The notes beneath the pieces are model-generated. The model worked only from the letters and a program-made list of their open reading frames with translations, was not told the origin of the DNA and searched no databases. Positions 12,300 through 23,569 of a DNA stretch of 64,000 bases are shown here, piece after piece. The position numbers were made by a program, and so were the translations under genes. The stretch spans positions 3,289,001 to 3,353,000 of the forward strand of contig NC_092674.1 in NCBI RefSeq assembly GCF_964355755.1, read 5' to 3'. This DNA comes from Antedon mediterranea (lineage: Eukaryota > Echinodermata > Crinoidea > Comatulida > Antedonidae). Position 1 is the first letter of the stretch. Each line of letters begins with the position of its first letter.

Positions 12300-12395
12300 A
12301 AAAACATGTGAGATGTTGCGGTAAAAGCAGAGAGTATATCGCGTTTCATGCCATGTGACCAAAAAAACTAGGTCTGTATAATTACGGTCTTCTGA
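12300..12395. repeat. Right member of the diverged direct repeat
   Basis: It shares aaacatgtgag, gtttcatgccatgtgac and aggt in order with 6501-6595. See that entry. Confidence 0.4.
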
Positions 12396-12437
12396 CGGCA
12401 GTCTTTTTGAGCTACCGATTGAACGTTCTGATACTAT

Positions 12438-13534
12438 GGCCCTGTTCAGACCCATGGCGTTAGACCGTTTTAGCGTACAACGTTACTAGCAAGGTCACGT
12501 TACAAACCGCAGAGAAAAAAACGAGGTGTTCAGACCCATAGCGTACGATTATCACTACAACGGAAGTACGTCATTCAGGTTGTTTCTAGTTGCATCAATT
12601 CATGTGCTCTTACCCACGTGTTTTCATCATTATTTCCACTCTGTATATAGGCCTAGATCTCAGCCCTACAATTATGACAAAATTTGCCGTAAATAAAACA
12701 TACCTCAGCATTTATTTAAGAAAAATATAGTAAAGCCAAATTTCTGTTTCTATTGTTTTATTTGGCGCCTTTTATTTTGTGTTAAAAATATTTTCCCCAG
12801 GTTCTTGTGTTACGAAAATAAAGCAGGCCTTCTAATGATGAAGAAAAAATTGATTGTGATTAGTCTATCCAGTCCAGTCAAAGATATATATTTTTTGTTC
12901 CAGTCGGTTGAAAATAACCCTTAACTTGCTAATAAAAGGGACACAGCTCCCCTTGTTTGTTTACTGAATTTTTTAGGAGTTAGGGGGTTAGTTTTCAGCA
13001 TTAAACTTGTCCAGTCTAGTCTGCCTTGTATGAATGAGTGACTTTATGTCCCACGCTAGTTTTTAGCTTGAATGAAATGCGTGAATGATCGACTCTAGGC
13101 CTAGCTAGGCCTAAAAGCGTATGGGATCGTAGTCCCTGTTTAAATACAAGGTGCATGTATTTATGTCATTTGTGAGAAAATATAATGGTAATCAGTTGAT
13201 AGTAGTTTGTAGCCTTTGTAACAGTTGTATTTGTAGTGTAGTTAGGCCTTATTTATTCTGGCCTTTTTGTTATTGAAATCCATCTCACACATTGACGATA
13301 CAAGATGTCAGCCTAGGTCAAACCTTGTATCGCGTCATAACAGGAAACGTTCTGATTGGATACAACGTTGACTTACAGTAGCGTCGTACGCTAAAACGGT
13401 ACTATCAACCGTTTTCCACTACAATGCTACAACCGTTGTACGACGCGTTGTACGCTAATCCCCAACTGTTCAGACACACATTCTTTTAGCGTCGTACGCT
13501 AAAACGGTCTAACGCCATGGGTCTGAACAGGGCC
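12438..13534. mobile_element. Non-autonomous DNA transposon, ~40-bp TIRs, TSD TAT
   Basis: The ends match as inverted repeats of about 40 bp starting GGCCCTGTTCAGACCCATGG and running on through GCGTTAGACCGTTTTAGCGTAC. Both sides are flanked by TAT (12435-12437 and 13535-13537). Subterminal copies of the acgctaaaacggt and tgttcagac words occur inside both ends. The 1.1 kb interior has no transposase. A 3-bp target duplication and GG..CC ends would suit a PIF/Harbinger-type mobiliser, but that is a guess. Confidence 0.8.
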
Positions 13535-13537
13535 TAT

Positions 13538-14302
13538 ATTTAGAATGAATTGTTTACGATATTTTTCTCGCAACATCAAAGATCGTAGGCGCACCTAGCC
13601 TATCGGGGGTAGCCATAACAAAGATCGTTTGCGCGACTACCGTATATATAGACTGTGTGTTGTATTCGGGGTTAATATTCTTATCATTATATATATTTTT
13701 ATGACGCACTGTAACAGGTTGGGGAGCGCTATTTTAGGCGCTCCTTTGATCGTTTTCAGGAGCGCCAAGGAGCGTCAGCGCCATGGCGCTCCTTTTAAAT
13801 CAAGGTCTGATTATTAAAATGTATTATTAAAATGTATTATTAATGACTTCGAAAAGGAGGGCAAAATTATACTCGACCAGGACTATGAGAGTTATGATGC
13901 TGCCTGTACTCGTCTTAAATCACTAGTCTTGCTAAACATAGAGAAAAATTAATATTAAAATTTGGAGAAGCCTGAATCCTTAAGTCAGAGATACATCGTG
14001 ATAGATTACGTAACCCCAATAAGCACTAATAGAAACTCAGCTATTCCATATTATTAATTAAAAACTGAATGCCTCTTGTTAATAATTGTGTAATATGACC
14101 ACCTATGAAACGTTAAAAATAATCAATTGAAGAGCAGTGCCAATAACTTAATTTTAAATTATTTATATAGGCCTAGTATTATATTTTATTATTCCCATTT
14201 TAATTGTATTTTTCAAAGTTGTTTTGTAATATAGTTAATATAGTATGTGTTTTGTCACAGTGGATATGTGCATTACTGTATATAGATTATTTTATTTTTT
14301 AG
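13538..14302. other. Region before the first visible cullin exon, no gene seen
   Basis: It holds a GC-rich inverted repeat at about 13721-13795 (ggagcgc and gcgctcc words, two nested pairs) and AT-rich sequence leading to the splice acceptor at 14301-14302. If the cullin transcript continues leftwards, all of 1-14302 is intron or 5' flank. Confidence 0.5.
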
Positions 14303-17300
14303 ATGGTGAAATTACAAGAGTTATTCAAAACGTTTTACCTTAGCAAACACAGCGGACGCAAGTTACAATGGCAACCAAACCTAGGTCATTGCGTCATGAA
14401 AGCCTCCTTTAAAAAGGTATTACAGTCAACTCTCCCAATACCGGACACCTTTGGGCTAACCGAATATGTCTGGTTTTCCGGAAAGTCTGGTATTCAGAAT
14501 GTGTATTTAATGGTAAAAATGAATTTGGGACCTTTTGGACCTCAAGAAAAAAGTCTGGTTTTGGGAGAGTTTTCAGAGAGTCTGGTATTGGGAGAGTTGA
14601 TTGTATAATATTAAAATATGTATTTTCCCCCAAAATATGAAAAATAAAGATGTGTAAAATCCAATTTTGAATAGGCTATTTTGTAGATTTAATAAAGTTA
14701 TTCAATTCTTAGCCGATTCTCAGTTTAATTGTAATAACCGTATGAAAAATTAATTGATTATTTTTTATATGAAATGTTTGCTGTTATTCGGTCATGTGCT
14801 GTCATAATTTATTTTGTATTTATGTTTTTTTTCTTTTCCGTAGAGTATGAGAGAACTCAGCGTATCATTATTCCAAACTCTCGTATTACTTATGTTTAAT
14901 GACAGTACAGAGTGCACATTAGAAGACATTAAACAGGCAACTGGAATTGGTAAGCTTGTATGGTGACTTGGTGGTTAAGTGCCTGCCTTCCAATCCTATG
15001 GTCCGGGGTTCAATCCTGATCTAGCTCCAATGTTGTAACATACTCTTTTAACTCGACTGCTTCAGCCTCAAATGAGACTAAAGTTCTGTCTACACTATCA
15101 AAGAAAATGTGATGTGCCCAATATGGTAGTGATATGACATTGTCGTGTCCATATTTGGGCTTTTGTTTATAATTAAATTATAGTTTATCTATCCTATCCT
15201 ATTTTTTTTTTTATTTCTTGTTGGATGTGTTTAAACAAAAATTAGTAATTATAAAGAATTCCTAAATTCATAAAATTCCTCACCTAAAATAGGCTAGAAA
15301 ATCATTTTTAGGCTAGTATACACAGCTAAATGTTTACAGGGTTTTTTATAATTTTTTTCAGAGGATAGTGAGCTCCGAAGAACACTTCAGTCTCTTGCTT
15401 GCGGCAAGGCTCGGGTCATACTTAAAACTCCCAAGGTAAGGATTCAATTTAACAGTGTTAACATTTTTAAATGAATTTACGTTTTTCATTCTTCTAAAAA
15501 TTGTAATTTTATTTTTATTTTATTTTAGAGTAAAGATGTGTTCGATGGTGATAAGTTTGTTTACAATGCAGAATTCGATCACAAATTTTTTCGTATCAAA
15601 ATTAATCAGATCCAAATGAAGGAAACGGTAAGGAGAATACAACCAAAATATGCAAATTTATTTTAATTTTTTGACTAACAAATGGCATATTTGAATTTAT
15701 ATATTATAGCTACATTTTCGCAAATCCCAACTCTCCCAATACTCGCGAGAGTTTCTGTCCCATTTTACGACCTCTAAAGACTAGAATATTGATTGATAGA
15801 TTTTTGATTGATATGATTGATATATGATTGATTGATTAATTGATTATTGATTATTGATAGATTGAGGAGCAAGTGAATACACAGGAACGCGTCTTCCAAG
15901 ACCGACAGTATCAAATTGATGCAGCAATTGTGCGCATCATGAAGATGAGGAAGAAGCTAAGTCACGCACTATTGGTGTCCGAGCTCTATAACCAGTTGAA
16001 GTTTCCAGTAAAGGTAAGTGCTGTTTTTGTCACTTTTGATTCCCAGTGGGCAGATGTTTGTTTTTTTATTGTTGATTACTACCCAACCAATCACATTCTT
16101 TATATTTTGCTTCACTTTTTTTGTTTTGCCTTTATTTTTTATATACATTAAATTTTTTATGTGCTTTTAATTTTTCATAAGGAGGCACTTGCATCATTCC
16201 TTCCTTTTCAGTTTCAATTCCACGTATTCCTAAATAATTAAAATAAATAGGATAAATAATTCATTTGTATCTTTATTTTGGACTTTAAATTCATAGAAAA
16301 CAGCACATAAATAACAAAAGTCAATCCACAAATTAGACATGAGTTTAACTTAACTTGACAACAAAAGCTCTTTCATTTTTTAACCTAACCTAATATTTTG
16401 TATGAAGCTATATAAAAATGTTCTCGTAAATTTGGTAAATAAAGAGTACATTAAATTTTAGATGAGTGAAATTTATTACAGATTTTAAATATAGAAGTGA
16501 TTGTTAAGCTCTGCTACAAAATGTATTGTGCCCAAATATGGTAGTGATATGACATCATCATGTCCATATATGAGCACATCACATTTTGTTGTCACAAAGT
16601 TAGATAGTGTAGACAGAGCTTTACTCGGCAAGTTTTCACGATTGGAGCATGCATCCATGTTGCTTTTTCTGCTTGCTTAGTACCTACTTGCTTATATATG
16701 TTTGTAGTACTATGATGAATAAAGTATTTTTTTCTTTTTTGTGCTTGTGTTTTTTCTTCATTTCATGACAGCAACCTTAATCAATGCTTGGAGATCTAAC
16801 ATAAGATAAATAAGGAAAAATAATAATTGTAGTAGTAGTAGTGGGTTGCATTGTAAGCTAGGTTGTGAATATGGTTATATTATATGGTCATCATAGTGTC
16901 ATATGATGTCCCATCATGTCTAGGAGGGTCGCGTCACTTATGGTCGCAACCTCCCCTGTTGGATTACATATCCTGTAGGATTACATGTCCTGTAGGATCA
17001 CATGTTCTGTAGGATCACATGTCCTGTAGGATTACATGTCCTGTAGGATCACATGTCCTGTAGGATCACATGTCCTGTAGGATCACATGTCCTGTAGGAT
17101 CACATGTCCTGTAGGATCACATGTCCTGTAGGATCACATGTCCTGTAGGATCACATGTCCTGTAGGATCACATGTCCTGTAGGATCACATGTCCTGTAGG
17201 ATCACATGTCCTGTAGGATCACATGTCCTGTAGGATCACATGTCATGTAGGATCACATGTCCTGTAGGATCACATGTCCTGTAGGATCACATGTCCTGTA

Positions 17301-18477
17301 GGATCACATGTCCTGTAGGATCACATGTCATGTAGGATAACATGTCCTGTAGGATCACATGTCCTGTAGGATCACATGTCCTGTAGGATCACATGTCCTG
17401 TAGGATCACATGTCCTGTAGGATCACATGTCCTGTAGGATCACATGTCCTGTAGGATCACATGTCCTGTAGGATCACATGTCCTGTAGGATCACATGTCC
17501 TGTAGGATCACATGTCCTGTAGGATCACATGTCCTGTAGGATCACATGTCCTGTAGGATCACATGTCCTGTAGGATCACATGTCCTGTAGGATCACATGT
17601 CCTGTAGGATCACATGTCCTGTAGGATTACATGTCCTGTAGGATTACATGTCCTGTAGGATCACATGTCCTGTAGGATCACATGTCCTGTAGGATCACAT
17701 GTCCTGTAGGATCACATGTCCTGTAGGATCACATGTCCTGTAGGATCACATGTCCTGTAGGATCACATGTCCTGTAGGATCACATGTCCTGTAGGATCAC
17801 ATGTCCTGTAGGATCACATGTCCTGTAGGATCACATGTCCTGTAGGATCACATGTCATGTAGGATCACATGTCATGTAGGATCACATGTCATGTAGGATC
17901 ACATGTCATGTAGGATCACATGTCATGTAGGATCACATGTCATGTAGGATCACATGTCATGTAGGATCACATGTCATGTAGGATCACATGTCATGTAGGA
18001 TCACATGTCCTGTAGGATCACATGTCCTGTAGGATCACATGTCCTGTAGGATCACATGTCCTGTAGGATCACATGTCCTGTAGGATCACATGTCCTGTAG
18101 GATCACATGTCCTGTAGGATCACATTTCCTGTAGGATCACATTTCCTGTAGGATCACATTTCCTGTAGGATCACATTTCCTGTAGGATCACATTTCCTGT
18201 AGGATCACATGTCCTGTAGGATTACATGTCCTGTAGGATCACATTTCCTGTAGGATTACATGTCCTGTAACCCAACAATTTCTAAATTGAAAAAAAAGTA
18301 TTATTAAAAATCAAACTAAATATAGGTAGATTTCACTAATTAACCTGATTTTACCCAGAATGCATTTGTTTTTATTCACAGCCAACAGATTTGAAGAAAC
18401 GAATAGAAAGCTTGATAGAGCGCGATTACATGGAACGAGATAAGGACAGTTCCAATCAGTACCATTACGTAGCATAG
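14303..18477 (+). CDS. CUL4: Cullin-4, C-terminal six exons (partial)
   Basis: Scaffold subunit of CRL4 ubiquitin ligases. The visible part is the end of the cullin homology domain, the neddylation site and the C-terminal winged helix that supports RBX1. Exons join as 14303-14416, 14844-14949, 15362-15435, 15529-15627, 15861-16013 and 18382-18477, giving 213 residues to a TAG, with every junction GT-AG and in phase. Diagnostic strings are [70 protein letters not shown] and the terminal QYHYVA. The likely neddylated lysine is in RIMKMRK at 15942-15944. Animal CUL4 is about 750 residues, so roughly the last 28% is present. The upstream exons are not found in 1-14302, which is transposon sequence, implying a very large intron. 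The match is closer to CUL4 than to other cullins; CUL4A against CUL4B cannot be decided and may not apply. Confidence 0.95.
14423..14603. mobile_element. pogo/Tigger-like MITE in a cullin-4 intron
   Basis: A 181-bp element with imperfect inverted ends CAGTCAACTCTCCCAATAC and GTATTGGGAGAGTTGATTG, flanked by TA on both sides (14421-14422 and 14604-14605). Inner copies of the ggaaagtctggtattc word add palindromic structure. It lies just 4 bp into the intron past the GT donor at 14417. Confidence 0.8.
14960..15035 (+). mobile_element. tRNA-derived SINE head
   Basis: It contains an A-box-like TGGTGGTTAAGTGC and, about 30 bp on, a B box GGGTTCAATCCT, the layout of a tRNA-derived RNA polymerase III promoter. 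It continues into a unique body, with no functional cloverleaf 3' half. It begins about 11 bp after the donor at 14950. Confidence 0.65.
15067..15165. mobile_element. Single-ended copy of the AAGCTCTGTCTACACTAT MITE
   Basis: It starts taaagttctgtctacactat and contains the family's tgtgatgtgccca and ggtagtgatatgac core, but lacks the second inverted end. It follows the SINE head directly. Confidence 0.6.
16504..16624. mobile_element. MITE, AAGCTCTGTCTACACTAT family
   Basis: Ends gttaagctctg and tagtgtagacagagcttta are inverted. The core has gtgcccaaatatggtagtga and tatatgagcacatcaca. It lies in the long last intron of cullin-4. Confidence 0.7.
16956..18269 (+). repeat. 17-bp minisatellite, ~77 copies
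   Basis: A head-to-tail array of CTGTAGGATCACATGTC in the last intron of cullin-4, about 110 bp before the final exon. Variant units are clustered: nine consecutive units with GTCATG in place of GTCCTG (about 17852-18003), five consecutive with ATTTCC (about 18122-18205), and GATTACATG units near both edges and at 17626-17648. Each unit holds the palindrome ACATGT. The uniform period and lack of spacers exclude a CRISPR array. Confidence 0.97.
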
Positions 18478-18503
18478 ACAATTATATACAAATTCACACA
18501 GCA

Positions 18504-18509
18504 AATAAA
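18504..18509 (+). terminator. Candidate cullin-4 polyadenylation signal
   Basis: AATAAA lies 27 bp after the cullin-4 stop codon. A GT-rich stretch (gattgtgtgtgttct) follows within 20 bp, as expected downstream of a cleavage site. This would give a very short 3' UTR, so other signals may be used. Confidence 0.45.
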
Positions 18510-18566
18510 TAAGATTGTGTGTGTTCTATGGCAGTTGAAGGAAGGTTGCTGTGGATGTGGGATGAC

Positions 18567-18722
18567 TAAAGCTCTGTCCACACTATCAAACTAGTGTGAT
18601 GTGCCCAAATATGGTAGTGATATGCCAAAATATGATAGTGATATGATGTCATCGTCTCCATGTATGGGCACATAACATTTTGTTGTCATTATAAAGTTTG
18701 AATGTGTAGACAGAGCTTAATC
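18567..18722. mobile_element. MITE, AAGCTCTGTCTACACTAT family
   Basis: Inverted ends aaagctctgtccacactatc and tgtgtagacagagctta. The internal word atatggtagtgatatg is partly duplicated. A half copy in the same family, lacking its left end, lies at about 18880-18977. Confidence 0.75.
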
Positions 18723-19254
18723 GTACAGAGACAATAATCGTTATTATATACATATGGATGCTTACACATCGATGTGGTCATGGCTTCTGCTTGTTAAGGA
18801 TGTTTCCACTTGGATGCAACGCAATGACTTAAAGAGCACCACAAGTAATCATCCAATCTAGCGCTTGTGATTGGTCAACAGTGCCCATATATGGACTTGA
18901 TGTCATACCCTTACCATATTTAGGCACATCACACTTTTTTTTGTCAAACTAGTTTGACAGTGTAGACAAGGCTTAAGCATTCACAGATTATCATGAAATC
19001 ATCAGGTGATTGGTAACATTGTTGCATCATACCATCCAAAGGTCATCCATGTGGTTGGAACGGTGACCTGATTATGTTTAATATCACAAGAACTTGACCG
19101 TTGTGTATTTTCTGGACAATTTCGTCCTTCTACGGCTGCTGTGAAATACTTTGATATTATTTGCTTCTTTGGTATTTAAGAATTTCTGTGACAACTTATC
19201 CAATTATAAATGTATTTTTTTGTTTATCCGTAATCAAAATGGCGCTCGAATAGC

Positions 19255-19705
19255 CTTAAGTTGTGTTTACATTAAGCCTGGATTTGGTTCCATGGCGGGA
19301 GTCTAAAATGCGTTAGTGTGAACAGATGTATTATAAAGCTTGATTCCTACTATGACTCAACGCAGTGAAGATATTTAGAGCACTCAAAAGCGAACAACAA
19401 CCGGTTACGTCATTGTGTTGCTCACTTCTGATTGGTCAAATTACCTACGGGTTACGTCATTCTTTTGCTTGCTTCTGATTGGTCAAATTACCGACGTAGC
19501 CGGTTACGTCATTGTGTTGCTCACTTCTGATTGGTCAAATTACCTACGTTGCGGGTTACGTCATTGTGTTGCTCGCTTCTGATTGGTCAAATTACCTTCG
19601 TTGCCTCGGTGAGAACCACAATTTGTCACAATTCTTTATCTGGCCACCGTATCGGAATTTGAACTCACTGTGTGAATGCAGCTTTATGACGGTATTGCCA
19701 TAATG
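19255..19705. mobile_element. Probable MITE with four ~55-bp CCAAT-containing repeats
   Basis: Between candidate inverted ends (gtttacattaagcctggatt and actgtgtgaatgcagcttt) lie four tandem units, about 19400-19610, each with ggttacgtcatt and cttctgattggtcaaatta. Every unit carries a CCAAT box (ATTGG on this strand) and a TGACGTAA-like CRE. The transposon call is tentative; the repeat is certain. Confidence 0.5.
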
Positions 19706-20198
19706 ATTATGGAAAGTACTTGCACGTGTAAACGACGCATAACGGTATATGATAAGAAAGAATGTACCTTGTAATAAATGCGCTTTTATAAATGCTTGTT
19801 ATTATTTATTACTAGGGATCACCAAGATTGGAGGGATTGGGGTGGGTGTGGGCTTGTAGTGCGCTTGTAGTGCGAACAGTGCAGGATCTGGACAAGCTTT
19901 TCGGTACTTTCTAGTACTACTGTAAAACGTATGACATAAACTTTGATACCGTATGCGATTTGTCTAATCTCAAGGAACCATAGGCCCAATCATACATTTA
20001 GTGCCGAGATCTTTTTCAATTATTAAGTAATTGTTATGTAACCACCGCCATCATGTCACTTATACTTCTTAAGTTCTAGGAAGCTGTCGATTCGCGACGA
20101 ATATGGGGTTAGGGTTAACTACAATACGCATAATGGGTTGTCGGTCGTCGCCTGAACCTAGAAACCGCCACACAACTGAGTGTCGTCGAGGAATGGCG

Positions 20199-20350
20199 TA
20201 ATGCCTGGTTTCCACTAGAGACGCGACACAACGAAAGGGATTTGACCAATCACAAGAGATGGAGTTATTCGACCGTCGCTTGTCATTGGTCAACTCGTTT
20301 GCGTTGCGTCTACGTTCTTGCGTTGCGTTCTAGTGGGAACCAAACTTTAG
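20199..20350. mobile_element. MITE of the TTCCCACTAG / GCGTTGCG family
   Basis: Inverted ends cctggtttccactag and ctagtgggaaccaaac with subterminal cgttgcgt words. A related element is at 36191-36363 with its mirror at 50436-50606. 19710-20198 holds nothing recognisable. Confidence 0.65.
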
Positions 20351-21144
20351 GAAGCGCTTATGCCTACCAACGTCCCTGCATGCGCACAATGAATTAGCTC
20401 GACTTTACTTGCTTGTCAGTCGTCGCAAATCGAAAGCTTTCTACTGGCACCACCACGGCGATCCATACACTATGGCTTTCTTAGTTTCTTACTTACCCGG
20501 GTGGTGAGTTGGATTTGCTAACTTTGGTGGGCGGGTCACAAACTTACTCGGGTACGATAAATAAGTCGGACGGGGTTACATGTTAACAACTCTCTGATTA
20601 AACTAACATTTACACTAATCATAATTTGGTTTGCGCCTTATAATCATTGTTTAAAAGGTTTAACGTTTTTTTGTTTTACCAATTAAAGGCAACGGCGGGT
20701 TTTAAATTGGATTTAGACGTATACTTCACATGTTCCAGAGTGTAGATATTGTTTATATATTGGGTTCAATAACTGGTGTAGCTAATTAACAATGTATAAC
20801 AATATTCAATAATTAGCCAATGATAAGATTAACTAGAACTAATAAAAATCTGTGTAAAAAAGTGACTTCGGAAATGTACTGAATATTTTAGCCTTTATTT
20901 TTGTATTACATTTCAGAAAACGAAAAAAAAAACAAAAAAAAAAATTTTTCATGACGTCGTACGTTTCTCGGAGAATAATTATAGATATTTGTGTGTTGGT
21001 ATCTTCATGAAAATCGTTAAATATTATAGCAGTCCGGATCATATTCCGGTACTGCGATTTGTATTTATGTAATCAAAATCTCAGTACTGCATAATATTAC
21101 TAAATGATAAGTGTTGTTACGTTAAATCAAGCAGTGGTGGAGGT

Positions 21145-21323
21145 TTGACGCCAGAGAGAGTTTTTTGGTTGCGGGAGAGAGTTGTTGGGTACACCAGAGA
21201 GAGTTTTTGGGTGTCAGAGAGAGTTGTTGGGTGTCAGGGAGAGAGAGTTGTTCGGTACCAGAGAGAGAGAGTTGTTGGGTACCAGAGAGAGTTGTTGGAG
21301 GAGGGAGTTGTTGGGTGCCGTAT
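21145..21323 (+). repeat. GA-rich minisatellite, copy in unit 1
   Basis: Irregular units of about 20-24 bp of the form gagagagttgttgggtacca. Equivalent arrays lie at 28067-28245 and, reversed, at about 57510-57690. The frames that read through it are low-complexity and not credible genes. Confidence 0.8.
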
Positions 21324-22495
21324 TGCACTAAGCCAAAAGTTGTGGCACCTTTTAATTCCCCTCTATCCAGTAGTCTATATTAGAATTAGAAAATTTGTAC
21401 AAAAAAATGTCTTTTTTTAGGCCAATTTCATTGCAACTGCCGAACGCCGTTTTCGGAAATTCACGACCATTTTCCTACGTAACAATTACTTCACTCGGGT
21501 CATTAGCGATATGTCGAGACAGCAGCACATGTTAAAAACATAAGTATACAACTGTATTCTTGATCATGTTTCTACCTCATGTTTCTACCTCATGTACACC
21601 GCTCCTGCCAAAGACAATATTGAGCACTCTTTTACCATTTTTCCTTCAAATGCAGTGGTAAGACTAGGTTATGTTCTTACTAATTAGGCCTACTATTTTT
21701 AAGCTGCTATAGCCAATTATAGCTAGCTGAATGCGGGATGATTCGGCCCAGGTGTGACGGGTCGAATCGGCCCACTTTTTAGGCCGATATAATGTCTGAC
21801 TAAGAGTGGCTTCTAATTTCATTAGACTCTCGGTAGGTTTTTATGATATGAAATATTGTAAAGTACATTAAATTCTAACATTTTGAATGTTTTGTTATTT
21901 TTTGGGGGATTTTTAATTGTTCGCTTTACTTGTATGTAATTTATTTTCAAGAAGGAGTGTAGAAGTCTAAGTACAAACAAAGAGGGTTGCAATCATATTT
22001 ACTTCTTTCTAATTAGACCTACAACACCAGAAAACATAGTGTTGTTCATCTTAAAAACAAACCATTAAACATTCTTACCACCACAAATCAAGACATTCAA
22101 TTGAACAACAAGAGAAATGACATAACATACTTTTGGAAGATTTTACAAAACATGACAATTTACCAGACGACTATGAAATGCAGGATCATGTCCTATTCCA
22201 AACTTGAGGACGGAAAATAACTGATATGAAATAATAATCATCAATAAGCGTCTATTATTTCGATATATTTACACGAACAAAACAAGAACAAAGATACAGA
22301 TGTATATTAAAAATCAATATCAACGAGATTCTGTTCTGCTAGTTGCTATTGAGTAGTGTGACTGCTAATAAATATTCATTAAAATTAGGATAAAATTGCT
22401 GTTGGTAGACAACATTAATTATTTCAATAATGCGGTACTTTTTTTCTGTTGTTTCACAGTTTCATGTACCTTTTTCACTGAAACGCACCGAATCA

Positions 22496-22670
22496 ATAAC
22501 AATAATAGTCTATTAGGTCTTGGCCAGGTGTGAAAAGCCCTTAACTGTACGCGCCGCATGTGACGCGATCCTTAGCCTGACCGTAGCAGGTGTGAAAGGC
22601 CCCTTAACTGTACGCGCCGCATGTGACGCGAATCTGAACCTTAGCCGGACCGGAGCAGGTGTAAAAGATA
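22496..22670 (+). repeat. ~62-bp tandem duplication
   Basis: Two copies of aggtgtgaaa...cccttaactgtacgcgccgc followed by a third partial aggtgtaaaag. The same structure is in unit 2 (29440-29590) and the right arm (56195-56340). Confidence 0.7.
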
Positions 22671-22703
22671 GTTAAAACTATCCTTAAGCTATTTGAACGT
22701 TTT

Positions 22704-22935
22704 AGTAGTATAATACCCCGTTCGGTCCAATGAATAATTCATAAATTAATTAATGAATATTAATATATTAATTACGAGTGTAGTATTTATGAATAATTAA
22801 TATTTTAAAGGGTATTATTTATTAATAAATTAATTAATTATGAGAGGGTAGTTTTTAAGAATAATACTACACTCATAATTAATATTCATTAATTAATTTA
22901 TGAATTATTCATTGGACCGAACGGGGTATTATACT
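22704..22935. mobile_element. AT-rich palindromic MITE (copy in unit 1)
   Basis: Long inverted ends start AGTAGTATAATACCCCGTTC and continue through an AATTAATTAATGAATATTAA stretch on both sides. The right end is interrupted after ATACT by the next element. The complete version is seen in unit 2, flanked by CGTTTT on both sides. Confidence 0.8.
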
Positions 22936-23331
22936 CAGGCCCGTAGCCAGGGGGTTTTTTATGGTTTTTATGGTTTATGGAACCCCCCTTAACCGACTGC
23001 GAACCCCCATCCCCGACATGCCCAATACCTCACCCTCATCTCCGAAAATCGTCCAAATACGTGCCCCACAGTACAAAAAGTTGCTCGTAAATTAAAAAAT
23101 TCGTAAACTCGTTCGGAATAACTCATACAGTACCTTCTTCCCTGTATGAGCGTACTTCGAGCGATATAGTCTGTAAAGAGTTGCAAATGAATTGCCAATT
23201 TTAACCTGAAAAATAAATGTTTGGTCCCTGCATGTAACATGATATTGACGCGTCTCACAGCGAGCTGGGGCGGGGGGGGACAGAACGATTCGTACAAAGG
23301 ACACCGCCAGACAACTGCGTACCAATTGTTT
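22936..23331. mobile_element. CAGGCCCGTAGCCAGG transposon, right part deleted
   Basis: It starts CAGGCCCGTAGCCAGG inside the right end of the AT-rich MITE and matches the first ~440 bp of the complete copy at 29856-30637. It then jumps to flanking sequence (aaacacttactttg), losing the rest of the element, the MITE's last 8 bp and part of the target. No intact transposase. Confidence 0.75.
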
Positions 23332-23569
23332 AGAAACACTTACTTTGAAATGAAATGAAATGATCGCTTGTTAAGATACCCGTATAACATATAATGATAT
23401 GTAGATTGGAATTAATGTATTAATGCAAGTCTACTTAAACTATCAGAATGTCCGGTAATACCACCAGTATAGTTAACAGGTTCGCCAATGTCAAGTGTAT
23501 ATCCTACTATTATACATTTTTTAAATAAAAAAAATTGAATTTAATCGTAGCTGCCTGAAAGTGGGGAAG

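Noticed and set aside
13841-13952. Short plus-strand frame (KIILDQDYESYDAAC) as an upstream cullin-4 exon
   Set aside because: It does not resemble cullin sequence and no acceptor and donor pair frames it. It may be transposon debris.
16956-18269. Short regular repeats as a CRISPR array
   Set aside because: The 17-bp units are directly adjacent with no unique spacers, and the array sits in a eukaryotic intron.
21122-21420. Overlapping frames with repeated ESCWV- or QQLSL-like words
   Set aside because: They read through the GA-rich minisatellite. The same words appear in all frames of the repeat.
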